Positions 55,169-64,000 of a stretch of 64,000 nt of DNA are shown one piece after another. Numbering within the stretch: the stretch's first letter is position 1; every line of letters begins with the position of its first letter. Made by a program: the position numbers and the translations under genes. The DNA comes from Laburnicola sp. R22_1 (Eukaryota; Ascomycota; Dothideomycetes; Pleosporales; Didymosphaeriaceae). The DNA lies in the NCBI GenBank assembly GCA_014281115.1, contig JACONQ010000007.1:496001-560000 (forward strand), written 5' to 3'. The notes below the pieces were generated by a model that did no database searches, was not told where the DNA came from, and saw only the letters and a list, made by a program, of their open reading frames with translations.

Positions 55169-55384
55169 TGTTAGTTCACAGGTAGCAAGGAAAAACTAGT
55201 CTCTATCTTTGGTATCTGGTGTCTGTATTCTGTGTTGTGTTACCCCTATGTTCGGCTGGCTCTAATGTCGCGCCTTGTGCGCCAAGCACGGTGGTCCCTG
55301 CACGATTATGCAGATCCGACCTCAACGCGCTTGTTCTATCTAACAACAGTTCTCGTAGACTTGGAAGACAAGAGAGTGCAGACA
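55169..55384 (-). repeat. 5' LTR of the Copia element
   Basis: 216 bp; plus-strand start TGTTAGTTCACAGG, end GTGCAGACA. Six of the seven differences from the other LTR are C-to-T or G-to-A here, mostly in CpA/TpG or CpG context, as RIP would give. Confidence 0.92.
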
Positions 55385-55429
55385 GTTATTTGAGATGAAA
55401 GCCTTTGTCGTGCTACCCCTAGGTAGTTA

Positions 55430-57545
55430 CCCGTTTTTCTCGCCTGACGCACGGGCTCACCTGGCGCACGGTTTTTGCCAAACATCGTCAAATGCTTTTA
55501 AAGCTACTAAGCCTCACACAAATCTCTATATCGTCTAATTTTAAACAGTAGTAGGCAATCAAGTATAGCAAAAAAGTCTACTTAATTATCTAATCACAAT
55601 ATCTTGTAGGGAGGTTAATATGCCGCCCCCAACAATTTGTCGCCTGCGGGGCCTCAATAACCTCAACAACCAATTGCTCGCTGCCATAAACCTCCTAAGG
55701 GACAATAGACTGCTACTTCCTTGCTTTTCTAGCCTATTTAGCAAATTAGATGTCCTTTTAAAGCTACGCAGCAGCAAGCTAAGCCTGTCTATTATCCTCC
55801 TTTTCCTACTACTTCTGCGCTTGCTCTTAAAGCCGGATCTCCTTTGCAGTAGCCTTCATACAACGCCTCTCCTCTAAAGCTCATTGCTTCTCGGCTTTCT
55901 CAATTGCCTTGCGCTAACTATCCTCCTCTTTTTAGAGCCTCTCTGCCTCTGCTGCCTCTGCCTTTTAAGTTTCACGCTCACGCGCTAGTTGCACCTTGTT
56001 TAGGCTCTAAAAGATAGCACCACTATCCTAAACTAGAGGCTGCTCAAGCTGGAGCGCTTTGCCTCTCTTCTAACACTTCTTCTTGTTAACTAGCGCTTTT
56101 TTAAGGCCTTAAACCTTAAGTTTCAACATTATATTTTAAGTAGAGAGCGAGTGGATTGTTTATAAGAGCAGCTTAGCCTTGGAGTTGTATACGTTGTTAA
56201 CAACTACTCGTAGAATCTTAGTAACCTTCCTCTAATCGTCAGCCATAAGGACAGACCTCGAGCTCTCGCTAGATAATAGTCTCTCAGCCTCAGTGTGGCT
56301 AAATCGTTCCAAGATAACCTCTGGCTTAAAGGGGTGAAGGCCACACAATTTAAAGCCAGAGAGGATATTCTTTGCAGTAAAAGCTTTCTCCCACACAGTC
56401 CAGAACATACGAAAGAAGTCTCGCTTAGTAAGTGCAGAGAAGGCTTGAGATTCCTCCATAAATCGTGCTACCTCGTACGAGTAGGCTTGTGAGAGTGGCC
56501 TGAACAGAGTGACGTCAAGCGGCTGCAGCGTATGAGTACTATGAGGAGGATAGACTGCTAGGAGGATCTTGTTGTCGTCGCAGTACTTAATAAACTTTAT
56601 ATTGATATAGGAGCCATGGCCATCAAGGATAAGCAGTCAATACTGTTGTGGTCGAACCTTTAATTTAGTCTCTCGATCAAAGATAGTCTTTAACCATTAA
56701 AGCCCAAGGTTATTGTTCGTCCATCCGCTAGGAGAGGAAGCAAAGAAGGCCGTGTGTATTGTAGGATCAAAATCCTGCAGCCATAAGTCTTGAATATTGC
56801 CCAAGACAGCCTAGTAGATAAGGCCTAGGGATAGAGACGATCCATCAGCGCATATGCAAGCAATTGTCGTAATCCATTCACGATTGCCGTCCTGAATCAT
56901 TTGCCTAGTTCCCCCCTCCTCATACCTCTGTTAAGAGAACACCCGCTTCATCTTTGATAGTACGCTGATGAGGAAGCCCTTCTCGTCCATATTGTAGGTG
57001 TGCTGTGGCTCAATCTCGTACTGCTCGATCTTACGCTTCAAGAGCTCAAAATAGAGTGCGTACTTGAAGGCAGAATCAGCTCTCTTCCTATTCTTGTCCA
57101 TGCCATTCGTCCATTTTGATACTAGGTTGAGATGGTGACGCTTAATGAACTGATCCGGCCAAGAGCTTCCCGCTTGTTTGCCGCTTATTTTAGTAGCAAA
57201 TTTGCGTAGCATGTTTCTCGTAGGCGGTAGCCCTCGCTGGCAGAGCTCGTCAACGTATTGTACCAGCTCTAGCTCCTGACGGTCGTTGAGAAGTCGTTGA
57301 TTCTCATATTGGGCTGCACGGGAGCCCTGTACACCGCGCCACCTTCGCGATAGCGTAGATCGTTCAACACCATACTTTTTTGCTGTCTGCGCGATATTAA
57401 CTTTTCCTCCAAGCTCCAAGGATTTCAAAGATGCCAGCGCCTGCTCAATCGGGTCCATATTGGTGGAGCTACATCTATTTCAATTGTGGGGATTTTTGGA
57501 AAAGTGTGCGTCAGGTGAGCCCGTGCGTCAAGCGAGAAAAACGGG
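55430..57545 (-). mobile_element. Complete pogo/Fot1-like DNA transposon
   Basis: 2116 bp, flanked on both sides by TA (55428-55429 and 57546-57547), the target of Tc1/mariner-superfamily elements. Terminal inverted repeats start CCCGTTTTTCTCGC and extend about 40 bp with two mismatches, both transitions. The transposase is on the minus strand. It sits 40 bp from the Copia element's target duplication. Confidence 0.9.
55586..57458 (-). pseudogene. pogo-type transposase (HTH-CENPB/DDE), with stops
   Basis: From ATG 57458 (MDPIEQALASLKSLELGG) the protein opens with a Psq-like HTH (NIAQTAKKYGVERSTLSRRW), then a Tc5/CENPB-type HTH (LCQRGLPPTRNMLRKFATKI). The DDE catalytic core is recognisable: YNMDEKGF (first Asp), a block with LILDGHGSY (second Asp) and LQPLDVTLFRPLS (third). 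After that, WEKAFTAKNILSGFKLCGLH and PFKPEVILERF are the typical C-terminal 'SGFR..GI.PFNP' motif. The frame is cut by several TAG/TAA codons, the first at about 56931, and the Arg/Lys-rich end (about 55586-55777) is in a different frame. So the copy is inactive, but its intact ends could be mobilised by an active relative. Confidence 0.85.
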
Positions 57546-58190
57546 TAATTTAACGCCACATAATACTTATAGAGCGCTAGAATATACTTCCTATACTCTA
57601 GGTAGAGACTATTACTATCTTTAACACACTTAATAAGGGATTATATCCTTTTTAGCTCCCTCTTAATAAATATAGTGTTTTTCTTAGTTTTTAGCACTAT
57701 ATATTAGTAATTATATAAGATTAATTTAATAAGTGTACCCTTAGGCAAGTTATAGCACCTTACTACTACCTTCTTAAGGACCTTTATATACTCTATTTTT
57801 CTATTATTCTTTTTCTTCTCCTCTTTCTCCTCTTTCTCCTCTTTAGCCTTATATAGCTATATACGTGTGTAGTAGTAATTATTATTAGTAAGCGTTACTA
57901 GTAAAGAGTTAGAATAGCGTAGATAGGGTATTAATTTAGATCTATCTATATTATCCCTAGGTAAGCGTTAATAAGTATAGCAAAGTTAAGGTTAAACTTA
58001 CTATAATAAACTAGATAGGTTGTTATCTAAATAGTGGTTATTAAATGCAGCTATTAGAGATATGCTAGTGTGCTAGCTTTTACTATTGCTATAACTCCCC
58101 TTACAACTTTAGTTTAGCTCCTTATAAGTTACTTATCGCCTAAAAAAAATTCGGCCCCTTCTACTAACAAAATTGTGTTGGTTGCAACAA

Positions 58191-59765
58191 TTGGAAGGTG
58201 TGGTGGAAGTTGTGTTGGAAGGTGTAGTGGTAAGTGGTGATGTCTCGAAGTGATCTAGAGTAACTGAGTGCAGTCGTCTCCCTTTTATATGTTTTCCGTG
58301 TGTTGCCTTAGGATATGTAATACTGAGGCCGATATACTCAAACCTTGGTTCTACAGCTGTATAAAATGGATCGTCCCCACCTACCACGGGAAACATACCG
58401 ATACCTAAGGAAAGCACGCTTGGATCCATGGCTAGTGTAGAAGCTGCCCATTTCAGCAGTTGATTGCGGAGCCGGACGCCCTTTGGCCCATATATTGACT
58501 CTGTAAGCACCATGCCAGAAACTCGTAGCTCAAAATTACTACACAGAAACGCTTGCATGTGAGATATGAACACATATTCCATCACCTTTTCAAATGTTTG
58601 CTTGGGGCCCGGACCACTCCCTTCGCTTCGGTACCTTTCTAGTTCAGGTCCACAGAATTATTTAGATCCAGTACGGAACCGTGGGAAACGGCACGAGCCA
58701 AAACTGAGCGAGGGCTACCGGAGTTGCGGTTTGACAGGTAAGGAATTCGCGCTAACGACTAACAGCCTACACTAGTGTAACAGAGCACAAGTGTGGTGAC
58801 GTCTCTCACAAAATGCCTCCGGAAGGAAGTGACTTGTCCTGAGGCGACAGTCGTGGAATCTGCCATTTACTCATATCACATGCATGTGAAGTTACCTATA
58901 TGGTGGTCATCAGGACACCTGGCCCAAAGGAACAATACACTGGAACCTTCTCACATAAAATTCACCGACACATGAATACCATCGCAGCAACTAATACCTG
59001 AATACTTCAACCAATAATAATAGATAGTCGATTATCGGATCCTCGCCTTATTCTTCACCCGGCATCGGCTCACTGTCTTCCGTAGCGCGCATTCCCCTAC
59101 GACACCTACCCAAACAACCAAGCTCTCCACTTAATGGCGAGTATACCCGTGCTAGGGCGCAATGTTATTTTTTGAGTGGTATATGACATATGGTTTGAGC
59201 CGTGGGACACTATCTAGTGCACAAGCAGGCTGCATGGAAGATTATGCTGTGCATGCATTAACGCAGCGCCTGAAGTTCTGTTGAGAAGTATAAGTTTTAC
59301 CGTGTTGAGGCACGGCCGGGTCGCATTGAAGAGGATTAGGGTCACTTGCTCTCAGGAGGTTGGTCTAGTTGATGGAAAAAGCCTGTATTGCGGGATGTAT
59401 GCATTGTGAAAGCGGAAGCAATGCCTGTACCCATCTAGTTCTGATTCCGTCTTCCAAATTGATGACATCATTCATCTGCGTAAGGTACCCATTTCCTGAA
59501 ATATCTTTCGACCGCGATGCCACAAGCAAAATCTGCTGTCTAGACATACCAACGCCCGCATAACGCCTCATTGTTCATTCATGTTCATATGGCACGCCAC
59601 TCAAGCTTCGGGTGACGCCGGACGAAGGAAGACACTGAAAAGTTGGTCTAAAGATTCGATTAGTTGAACCTATCCGATGTTAGCACGTTCCGGGAGGCCT
59701 GGTAATGGAACCGCAAAGAGAGTCATCGGCACGCTCCTCTGCGCCGCTGTCTGTGCAGCATTCGT
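58191..59765. other. Region right of the transposon nest
   Basis: Begins with the 16-bp repeat and related GGAAGGTGT units, presumably the displaced upstream region of the small gene at 48436. A 149-codon minus-strand frame from ATG 58582 (MEYVFISHMQAFLC) has no domain and runs into the transposon edge; I do not call it a gene. Beyond about 58600 nothing is recognised. Confidence 0.45.
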
Positions 59766-60684
59766 TCACGCAATATCAACCAGCGCGCAAGGCTTGTACC
59801 TCACCTTTGTTGCCCATTGTACAAACTGCTCAGCGTTCAAACTATCTTGATCTGCAAATCCTAGATCAACCACAGGTTTACTCCACCGAGGCGGAAACAC
59901 AGCGATGAGGTTTTGAAGGGGCTGTAGTTGCAATGCAGATACCGAATTTGGTCCCTTCGCATCTCCCGCAGGCTCCAGTCTCTCGGCTAGTGGTAGGAAG
60001 TCGGACACAGGGCGCCGTCGGGGACGCCCGCTATAGTTAGCACAAGGATACTCCACTCTGCATATCACATCAAGGATATCGTCGTGAGATGGTATACCGC
60101 TCGGTGGCCTCACTAGGGTTGAGTAGAGAAATACAAGTCGCCTTTCGTCGGGACGTGTGCGGATGTAGTCCCAGGATACACCCTCGCTGGATCCGCCCTC
60201 AGCTTGACTAAAAGGCTCCTTGCATTTATTCGTCAGCAGCAAGACTGCGCGGCAAAACGCGTCTTTCGTGAGTAGGATTGGAGATGAGAAAGGAAAGTAG
60301 GCGTGGGATGTGATGAGCGCTCCAATCGTGGAAGCTGCAGATTGTATGGCATCAGCTTTAGAAGCGTGAGCTTCTGTGAGGTGGCGAATAATTGAGCTCA
60401 GCTGTATTTGACCATCAGGCGCGACATCGAGGCCTGCTAAGAGCTTTTCAAAATACTGAGCCTCGGTGGGTCGGATTGCCGGGACCAGTATTTCGTTTCC
60501 GTCCTTTAGACAGTCAAGAAAGAGGACGCGTATATCGTCTAGAGACTATCAGTTTAATTCAAATCCAGAAGAAATCTATAGCGCACTTACCTGGTGTGAC
60601 ATTCTGCATCCATTGTTCAAGTTCGACTGCTGCCTTGGCACCTTCTGACTGCCAGATTTTGCGCCACAGCGGGCCGAGTTTCAT
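59766..60684 (-). CDS. Unknown two-exon protein
   Basis: Exons 60684-60591 and 60538-59766 (52-nt GT...AG intron) give 288 residues from ATG 60684 (MKLGPLWRKIWQSEGAKAAV). Much of the second exon lacks ATG but is fully open and reads smoothly: DDIRVLFLDCLKDGNEILVP, EAQYFEKLLAGLDVAPDGQI, AIQSAASTIGALITSHAYFP and FSSPILLTKDAFCRAVLLLT, then RPDERRLVFLYSTLVRP. It looks like an all-helical globular protein. The C-terminus (FVQWATKVRYKPCALVDIA) may continue in another exon. I do not recognise a family and see no targeting signal. Confidence 0.65.
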
Positions 60685-62044
60685 GGCGAAGATGGGTTAA
60701 ATGCAATAAGTGGGTTGGCTATCGGAGAAAGAGCAGCAGCGGAGTTCAAGTCGTGCAAAATCTGAATAAAAGAATTCGGGTACCGGTGGTGAAGGATACA
60801 CAGGGTCAATGTATGGAGCTGGGGTACGTGGTCTCCTCGTTTCACCCTTGTGGTGGCCTGGTCTAGCGTGATATTGTTGGAGCCTTACACATACATGCGT
60901 GGGATGGTAGACTGCAACTTATGCCTCTCTGACTAGGTTTCTTGGAGGTTGATTAACGTTATAACGTTTCTTTTTTTTCTCGAAGTGTGCGCTGTGGAGT
61001 TAAACGTCGTAGGGCGAGAGCGGCAGTGCTCTGGTTAGACTTACCTAAGGTCCCCTGACCGCGGCACTCGTGCGAAGATGCAGCCTCCAGACGCTGCGAA
61101 ACGGTGAAGCCGGTAATCACTAGTCAGAGAAGAGTAGGTGGGAATAAACATGTCACTGCAGCATCACAGAAGATAGCGCCACGGAGATCGGTTACTGTAG
61201 CGCCCGAGATCTCATTAGCGAACTCCGCTCACACGTGCGGGCCTGGCCCCATCACGCAATTAGTATGCCTCACGACCTTGTCTTTGTTAGTCGCTCTATT
61301 TTGAGCCTCCATATCTTCCCTGTGGGTACATACCTGTTTCATTCAAGTCGGCTCCATGTTTACCGTAAATCTGGTCAGTGATCAGTGCGCTACCTCAGGT
61401 ATCTGCCTTGCTCCCGTGCGAAGGGGATTTTCAAACAGCGCAATCATCCTAGATCAAGGTCATTCAGATGGACCTACTGGTTCTAGACTATCCGAAATCT
61501 ACACGGCCGCGGCCAGCTAGTTGCCACCGGAACCAGACCAAAGGATGTTCGGACTACCCCTTCTCTGCTACAAGGGTTTACGTGAACACCTTGAACGCCA
61601 GGAAGAAGCCTAGATCAGTCGTGCCATACCATCCCTGCATGCAGATGCCCTTTCATTTAATGTTATCCATTGAACGGCGCAATTGCACAGCTGTTCGGAC
61701 TTGCATTTCCTTGGTACATTCAAGAAATGGAACGAGCATTTGCCTGAAAAGGCCATGCTTGGGGCGGTTAATGTTTCTTGGAAAAGCTATGCTGTGGTCA
61801 TTGCAGTCGTCCCAGGGAATAAGTATACCGCCGATGCTGCTCGTGGAAACAGCGTCCGACAATTCCAATTTCTTATCCAGTCATTCGTTAAGCTGGTTCT
61901 TATTCACTTCTAGCAGAGCACCGTAGTGTGTTCTGCCTTCCACTCTTTTAACCAATCACTTGCGTCCCACTTTTACATTATATCTTGCTCACTTGATTGA
62001 GCCCCTTCTTTCAATTCTGACATCGATATAACGGTTCGCCCAAC
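60685..62044. other. Intergenic region
   Basis: 1.36 kb between divergent genes; upstream regions of both. A 152-codon plus-strand frame (61468-61926) and its neighbours show no protein-like features. A T-rich patch near 60965-60980 is seen. Nothing else. Confidence 0.4.
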
Positions 62045-63051
62045 ATGCGTGTTAACAACTTCACTCTCTTCCTCCTAGGCTTTTTGGGCATCCTTGCGCT
62101 CTCGGCTCCCGCAGGCCGACCGAGCGTCGGAGAAAATGGTCATGTTGAGGTGCTCGACAGTCCTAAGGATGTCCATGGCGACTTGGCCGTTCGAGGTCTC
62201 GATCTGAGCACGTACGTAGCCGATCCATACGATCCCTACGGTCTGGAAAAGCGACGTGCACGGGGCGGAAGGAGCAAGAAGCCTAAGAAGACCAGCCCAA
62301 AGAAGACGAAGAAAACAAAGACAAAGACAAAGAAGGCGAAAAAGGCGAAAAAGGCAAAGAAAGCCAAGAAGGCGAAGAACAATTGCAAGCAGCCCAAGGC
62401 CAAGAAGTGCAAGGGCAAAAACTGCAAGCGCGCTCCTCCCCCGAAAGCTGGTGCCGCCTGCGCCCGACCGGAGCCGACGACCAACTACAAAGTCCTCCTG
62501 AAAGCCGCACAAAAGAAAGACCCCAGAATCAAGTCCATGCCAATGGGGGCGACCTATTTGCTTGTACACCGCCACAGTCCCACTCCTGTCACTCACAAAA
62601 CGCTCGTCTTCGGCAAGGTCGTCAAGAACTATGAAGGCCAGCTCGATTTCCAAGCCGAGGGCGTCGATCTCATGTGGGACCCTGAGACGGACAACGAGGT
62701 CAAGGCACAATGTAAAAAGTTCTACGGCGCCAAATGCGAAGGCCACGTAGTGAAAAACTACAAATGCGAGATTTCGATGGGCAAACACCCGAAAGGCAAA
62801 TACAGGTTCGCCGGAACAGCAAAGCCCGAGTTCGCTGACCCGGAGGTCATCAAGTCGACAGGTAAGAATAACAGGCCTTGGAAACAGAACCATCACTAAC
62901 AGTGCACCTAGCCAATGATCTCATTGAGAAGCATAAGACATACAGCTACTTCTACAACAACTGCAAGAAGCATGTAGGTCGTGTTGAGAACGTTGTTGCC
63001 ATGAACAAGAAAGATGATCCGATATACCCTCAGGCTTGGGAGTTTGATTAA
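62045..63051 (+). CDS. Secreted Lys-rich protein with His...Asn-Cys C-terminal domain
   Basis: Exons 62045-62861 and 62912-63051 (50-nt GT...AG intron, CTAAC branch, phase 1) give 318 residues from ATG 62045. A signal peptide (MRVNNFTLFLLGFLGILALS) is followed by a short acidic pro-segment and a dibasic LEKR site (67-70) where Kex2 could cut. Residues 71-130 are extraordinarily Lys-rich with AKK triplet repeats (about 97-111) and five or so Cys. The C-terminal domain (about 147-318) has TYLLVHRHSP, THKTLVFGKV (His184), CEGHVVKNYKCEISMG and KTYSYFYNNCKKHVGRV (Cys290). A His in a strand followed by Asn-Asn-Cys before a helix is the pattern of LRAT/NlpC-P60-like folds. That is inference; no family recognised. 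Without the intron the frame would stop at 62899. Could be a wall-bound or nucleic-acid-binding secreted protein, or an effector. Confidence 0.75.
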
Positions 63052-64000
63052 GACCGAGGTCAAAGACTAGGAGACAAATCCCAGGAATCAACTGCTTTGT
63101 ATGGTGCGATTCTCCTACACATACCCTAGATGATACCACTTGGATTTATTGGAACTTAGCGATGTACCACACATATGACTATAGAATATTGAACGCAAGC
63201 TTACGTGATTTTCATTCGTTTATGCTACTTTCCTTCAATAAGACCTTTCCCCATCCTATAAATCTTTATACCTGTTTCTTCTCAACTCTACTACCAACCT
63301 CACAATCGACCTGCTCAAACCCTGTGCGGCCAAACAGCTCTCTCGTATCGCTCACTCGTGAACACTGAGCTGGCAGCTAGTATTACTCACCTATTCTTAA
63401 AACACTAACTTTTTTAGAAATTATATAGCGTTGAATCACAGCGATATGCTGTGAAGTCAAAAGCTTCGCGTAGATTCGATGAGGCGGGTGGGTATGTTAA
63501 ATACAGCTACAGGACGAAAGTTTGAGTATGTTCGGCCTGCGTATCGCGCCTCCTGGGGCAACACACAGAGCACAGAATTTTTCCCTAGGACTGTAGGAGG
63601 GTCTGCCGTTTGGCTTTTTTGTGTTATCTAGAGTGGAACGTTCAAAACGGTAACTCCGAATTTATATTCAAAATGGACAAGGGAATAGATAGAATGGGGT
63701 CTATCCGCCAGTCATTTCGACAAAGGCTGAGATGTTGTTTAACACTCATCACCAACTGAACCAACACCTATCCCTTAGACCAAAAAACGAACGACAACAC
63801 ACGTACGTCACGTCACGTAACGTCCAAGAAATAGCACCCTCACAGACCAACTCCTCAAAGCAAACATATTCAACACCAACATCGCGCAACGACGCAATAA
63901 CATTCAATACCAGTATCCCCAAAGCGCGCCCCTTGTATACAGCGTCCTGGCCCCCAACGCCCCTTAAAATACCCCCACATACCCTGCATTAATAAGCATA
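63052..64000. other. Right window edge, no gene recognised
   Basis: 3' flank of the secreted protein gene. AT-rich; a cluster of ACGT/CGTCA words at 63802-63825 is noticeable. No coding region is convincing. Confidence 0.4.

Larger units (their letters stand above)
49315..55384 (-). mobile_element. Full-length Copia (Ty1-type) LTR retrotransposon, RIP-mutated
   Basis: A 6070-bp element bounded by 216-bp LTRs, each starting TG and ending CA, and flanked by a perfect 5-bp duplication, GTTAT (49310-49314 and 55385-55389). It is coded on the minus strand, in the Copia order. Gag-like (AGQSYDLETIIGMIKSHFH near 53.9 kb). Protease/pre-integrase (LRQLHRQFGH and KYCQQC near 52.5 kb). Integrase DDE parts (VVNDATAF, LVHDAGRNFIS, VGKVEQYYASLQRAFE). 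A GPY-like end (GPYKLIAVTNETC). Reverse transcriptase (DITQAYVQS, EKPLYGLAKAGTHW). RNase H (GQDNPADAMTKASPNKALE, near 49.7 kb). Numerous TAG codons interrupt pol, mostly in place of CAG, so the copy is dead. A purine-rich tract (ATAAAAGAAAAG) lies next to the 3' LTR, as expected of a polypurine tract. Confidence 0.93.
49076..58190. mobile_element. Nested transposon block (about 9.1 kb)
   Basis: A block of AT-rich, stop-laden DNA flanked by identical 16-bp sequences (49060-49075 and 58191-58206). It contains a complete Copia element (49315-55384) and a complete pogo-like element (55430-57545). What remains (49076-49314, 55385-55427 and 57548-58190, about 0.9 kb) is very AT-rich and belongs to an older unidentified element or heavily mutated spacer. 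Whether the 16-bp repeat is a target-site duplication or part of a local GGAAGGTGTGGTGG minisatellite is undecided. Confidence 0.65.

Noticed and set aside
58133..58582. Minus-strand 149-codon frame from ATG 58582
   Set aside because: No recognised domain; its 3' end runs through the repeated GGAAGGTGT units into the AT-rich transposon edge. Probably chance or displaced upstream DNA.
61468..61926. Plus-strand 152-codon frame
   Set aside because: Residue composition and overlapping frames look random; no domain or splice context.

Overview
The window is nuclear DNA of a filamentous ascomycete, most likely a dothideomycete (Pleosporales-like). Genes carry short GT-AG introns (about 45-160 nt, several with CTAAC/CTGAC-like branch points). 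A HET-domain gene, an LPMO and an APC-type permease pair are typical of such fungi, and the transposon relics show mainly C-to-T/G-to-A changes with TAG/TAA interrupting their frames, the signature of repeat-induced point mutation (RIP). The taxonomic placement is inference.

Layout. 0-7 kb: a small LYR/DUF1763-like gene, a DUF2293 gene with five introns, and a PhoD-like phosphatase. 7.9-14 kb: a small interrupted gene with a striking inverted repeat, an L-type amino-acid transporter, a compact protein with His and Asn-Cys motifs, an APH-fold kinase and a second APC permease. 14.9-24 kb: a SET-domain methyltransferase, an Old-Yellow-Enzyme-type oxidoreductase, a HET-domain gene, an LPMO of AA16 type, and a zinc-type dehydrogenase gene broken by one in-frame TAA. 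26-34 kb: a bacterial-looking PflX-type radical SAM protein, two adjacent genes with TPR-like segments, an SRR1-like gene and an unknown three-exon gene. 35-40 kb: a hybrid histidine kinase split by a decayed Copia fragment and frameshifted in its ATPase domain. 41-48.9 kb: two BTB/POZ genes, a coiled-coil protein, a mitochondrial rhomboid protease and a small hypothetical gene.

49.1-58.2 kb is a transposon nest placed upstream of that small gene. It holds a full-length Copia LTR element (216-bp LTRs, 5-bp GTTAT target duplication) and a complete pogo/Fot1-like DNA transposon (about 40-bp terminal inverted repeats, TA target), both within a further AT-rich remnant. A 16-bp sequence is repeated exactly at the two outer edges of the nest. 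59.7-63 kb holds an unknown two-exon gene and a secreted lysine-rich protein whose C-terminal domain has a His...Asn-Asn-Cys arrangement like NlpC/P60- or LRAT-type folds.

I see no biosynthetic cluster and no rRNA, tRNA or CRISPR. The most interesting signals are the secreted lysine-rich protein, the histidine kinase destroyed by a transposon fragment, the recently nonsense-mutated dehydrogenase, the quasi-palindrome coinciding with a frame break, and the nested transposons. Exon limits were worked out by hand from splice signals and reading-frame continuity; no database search was possible.
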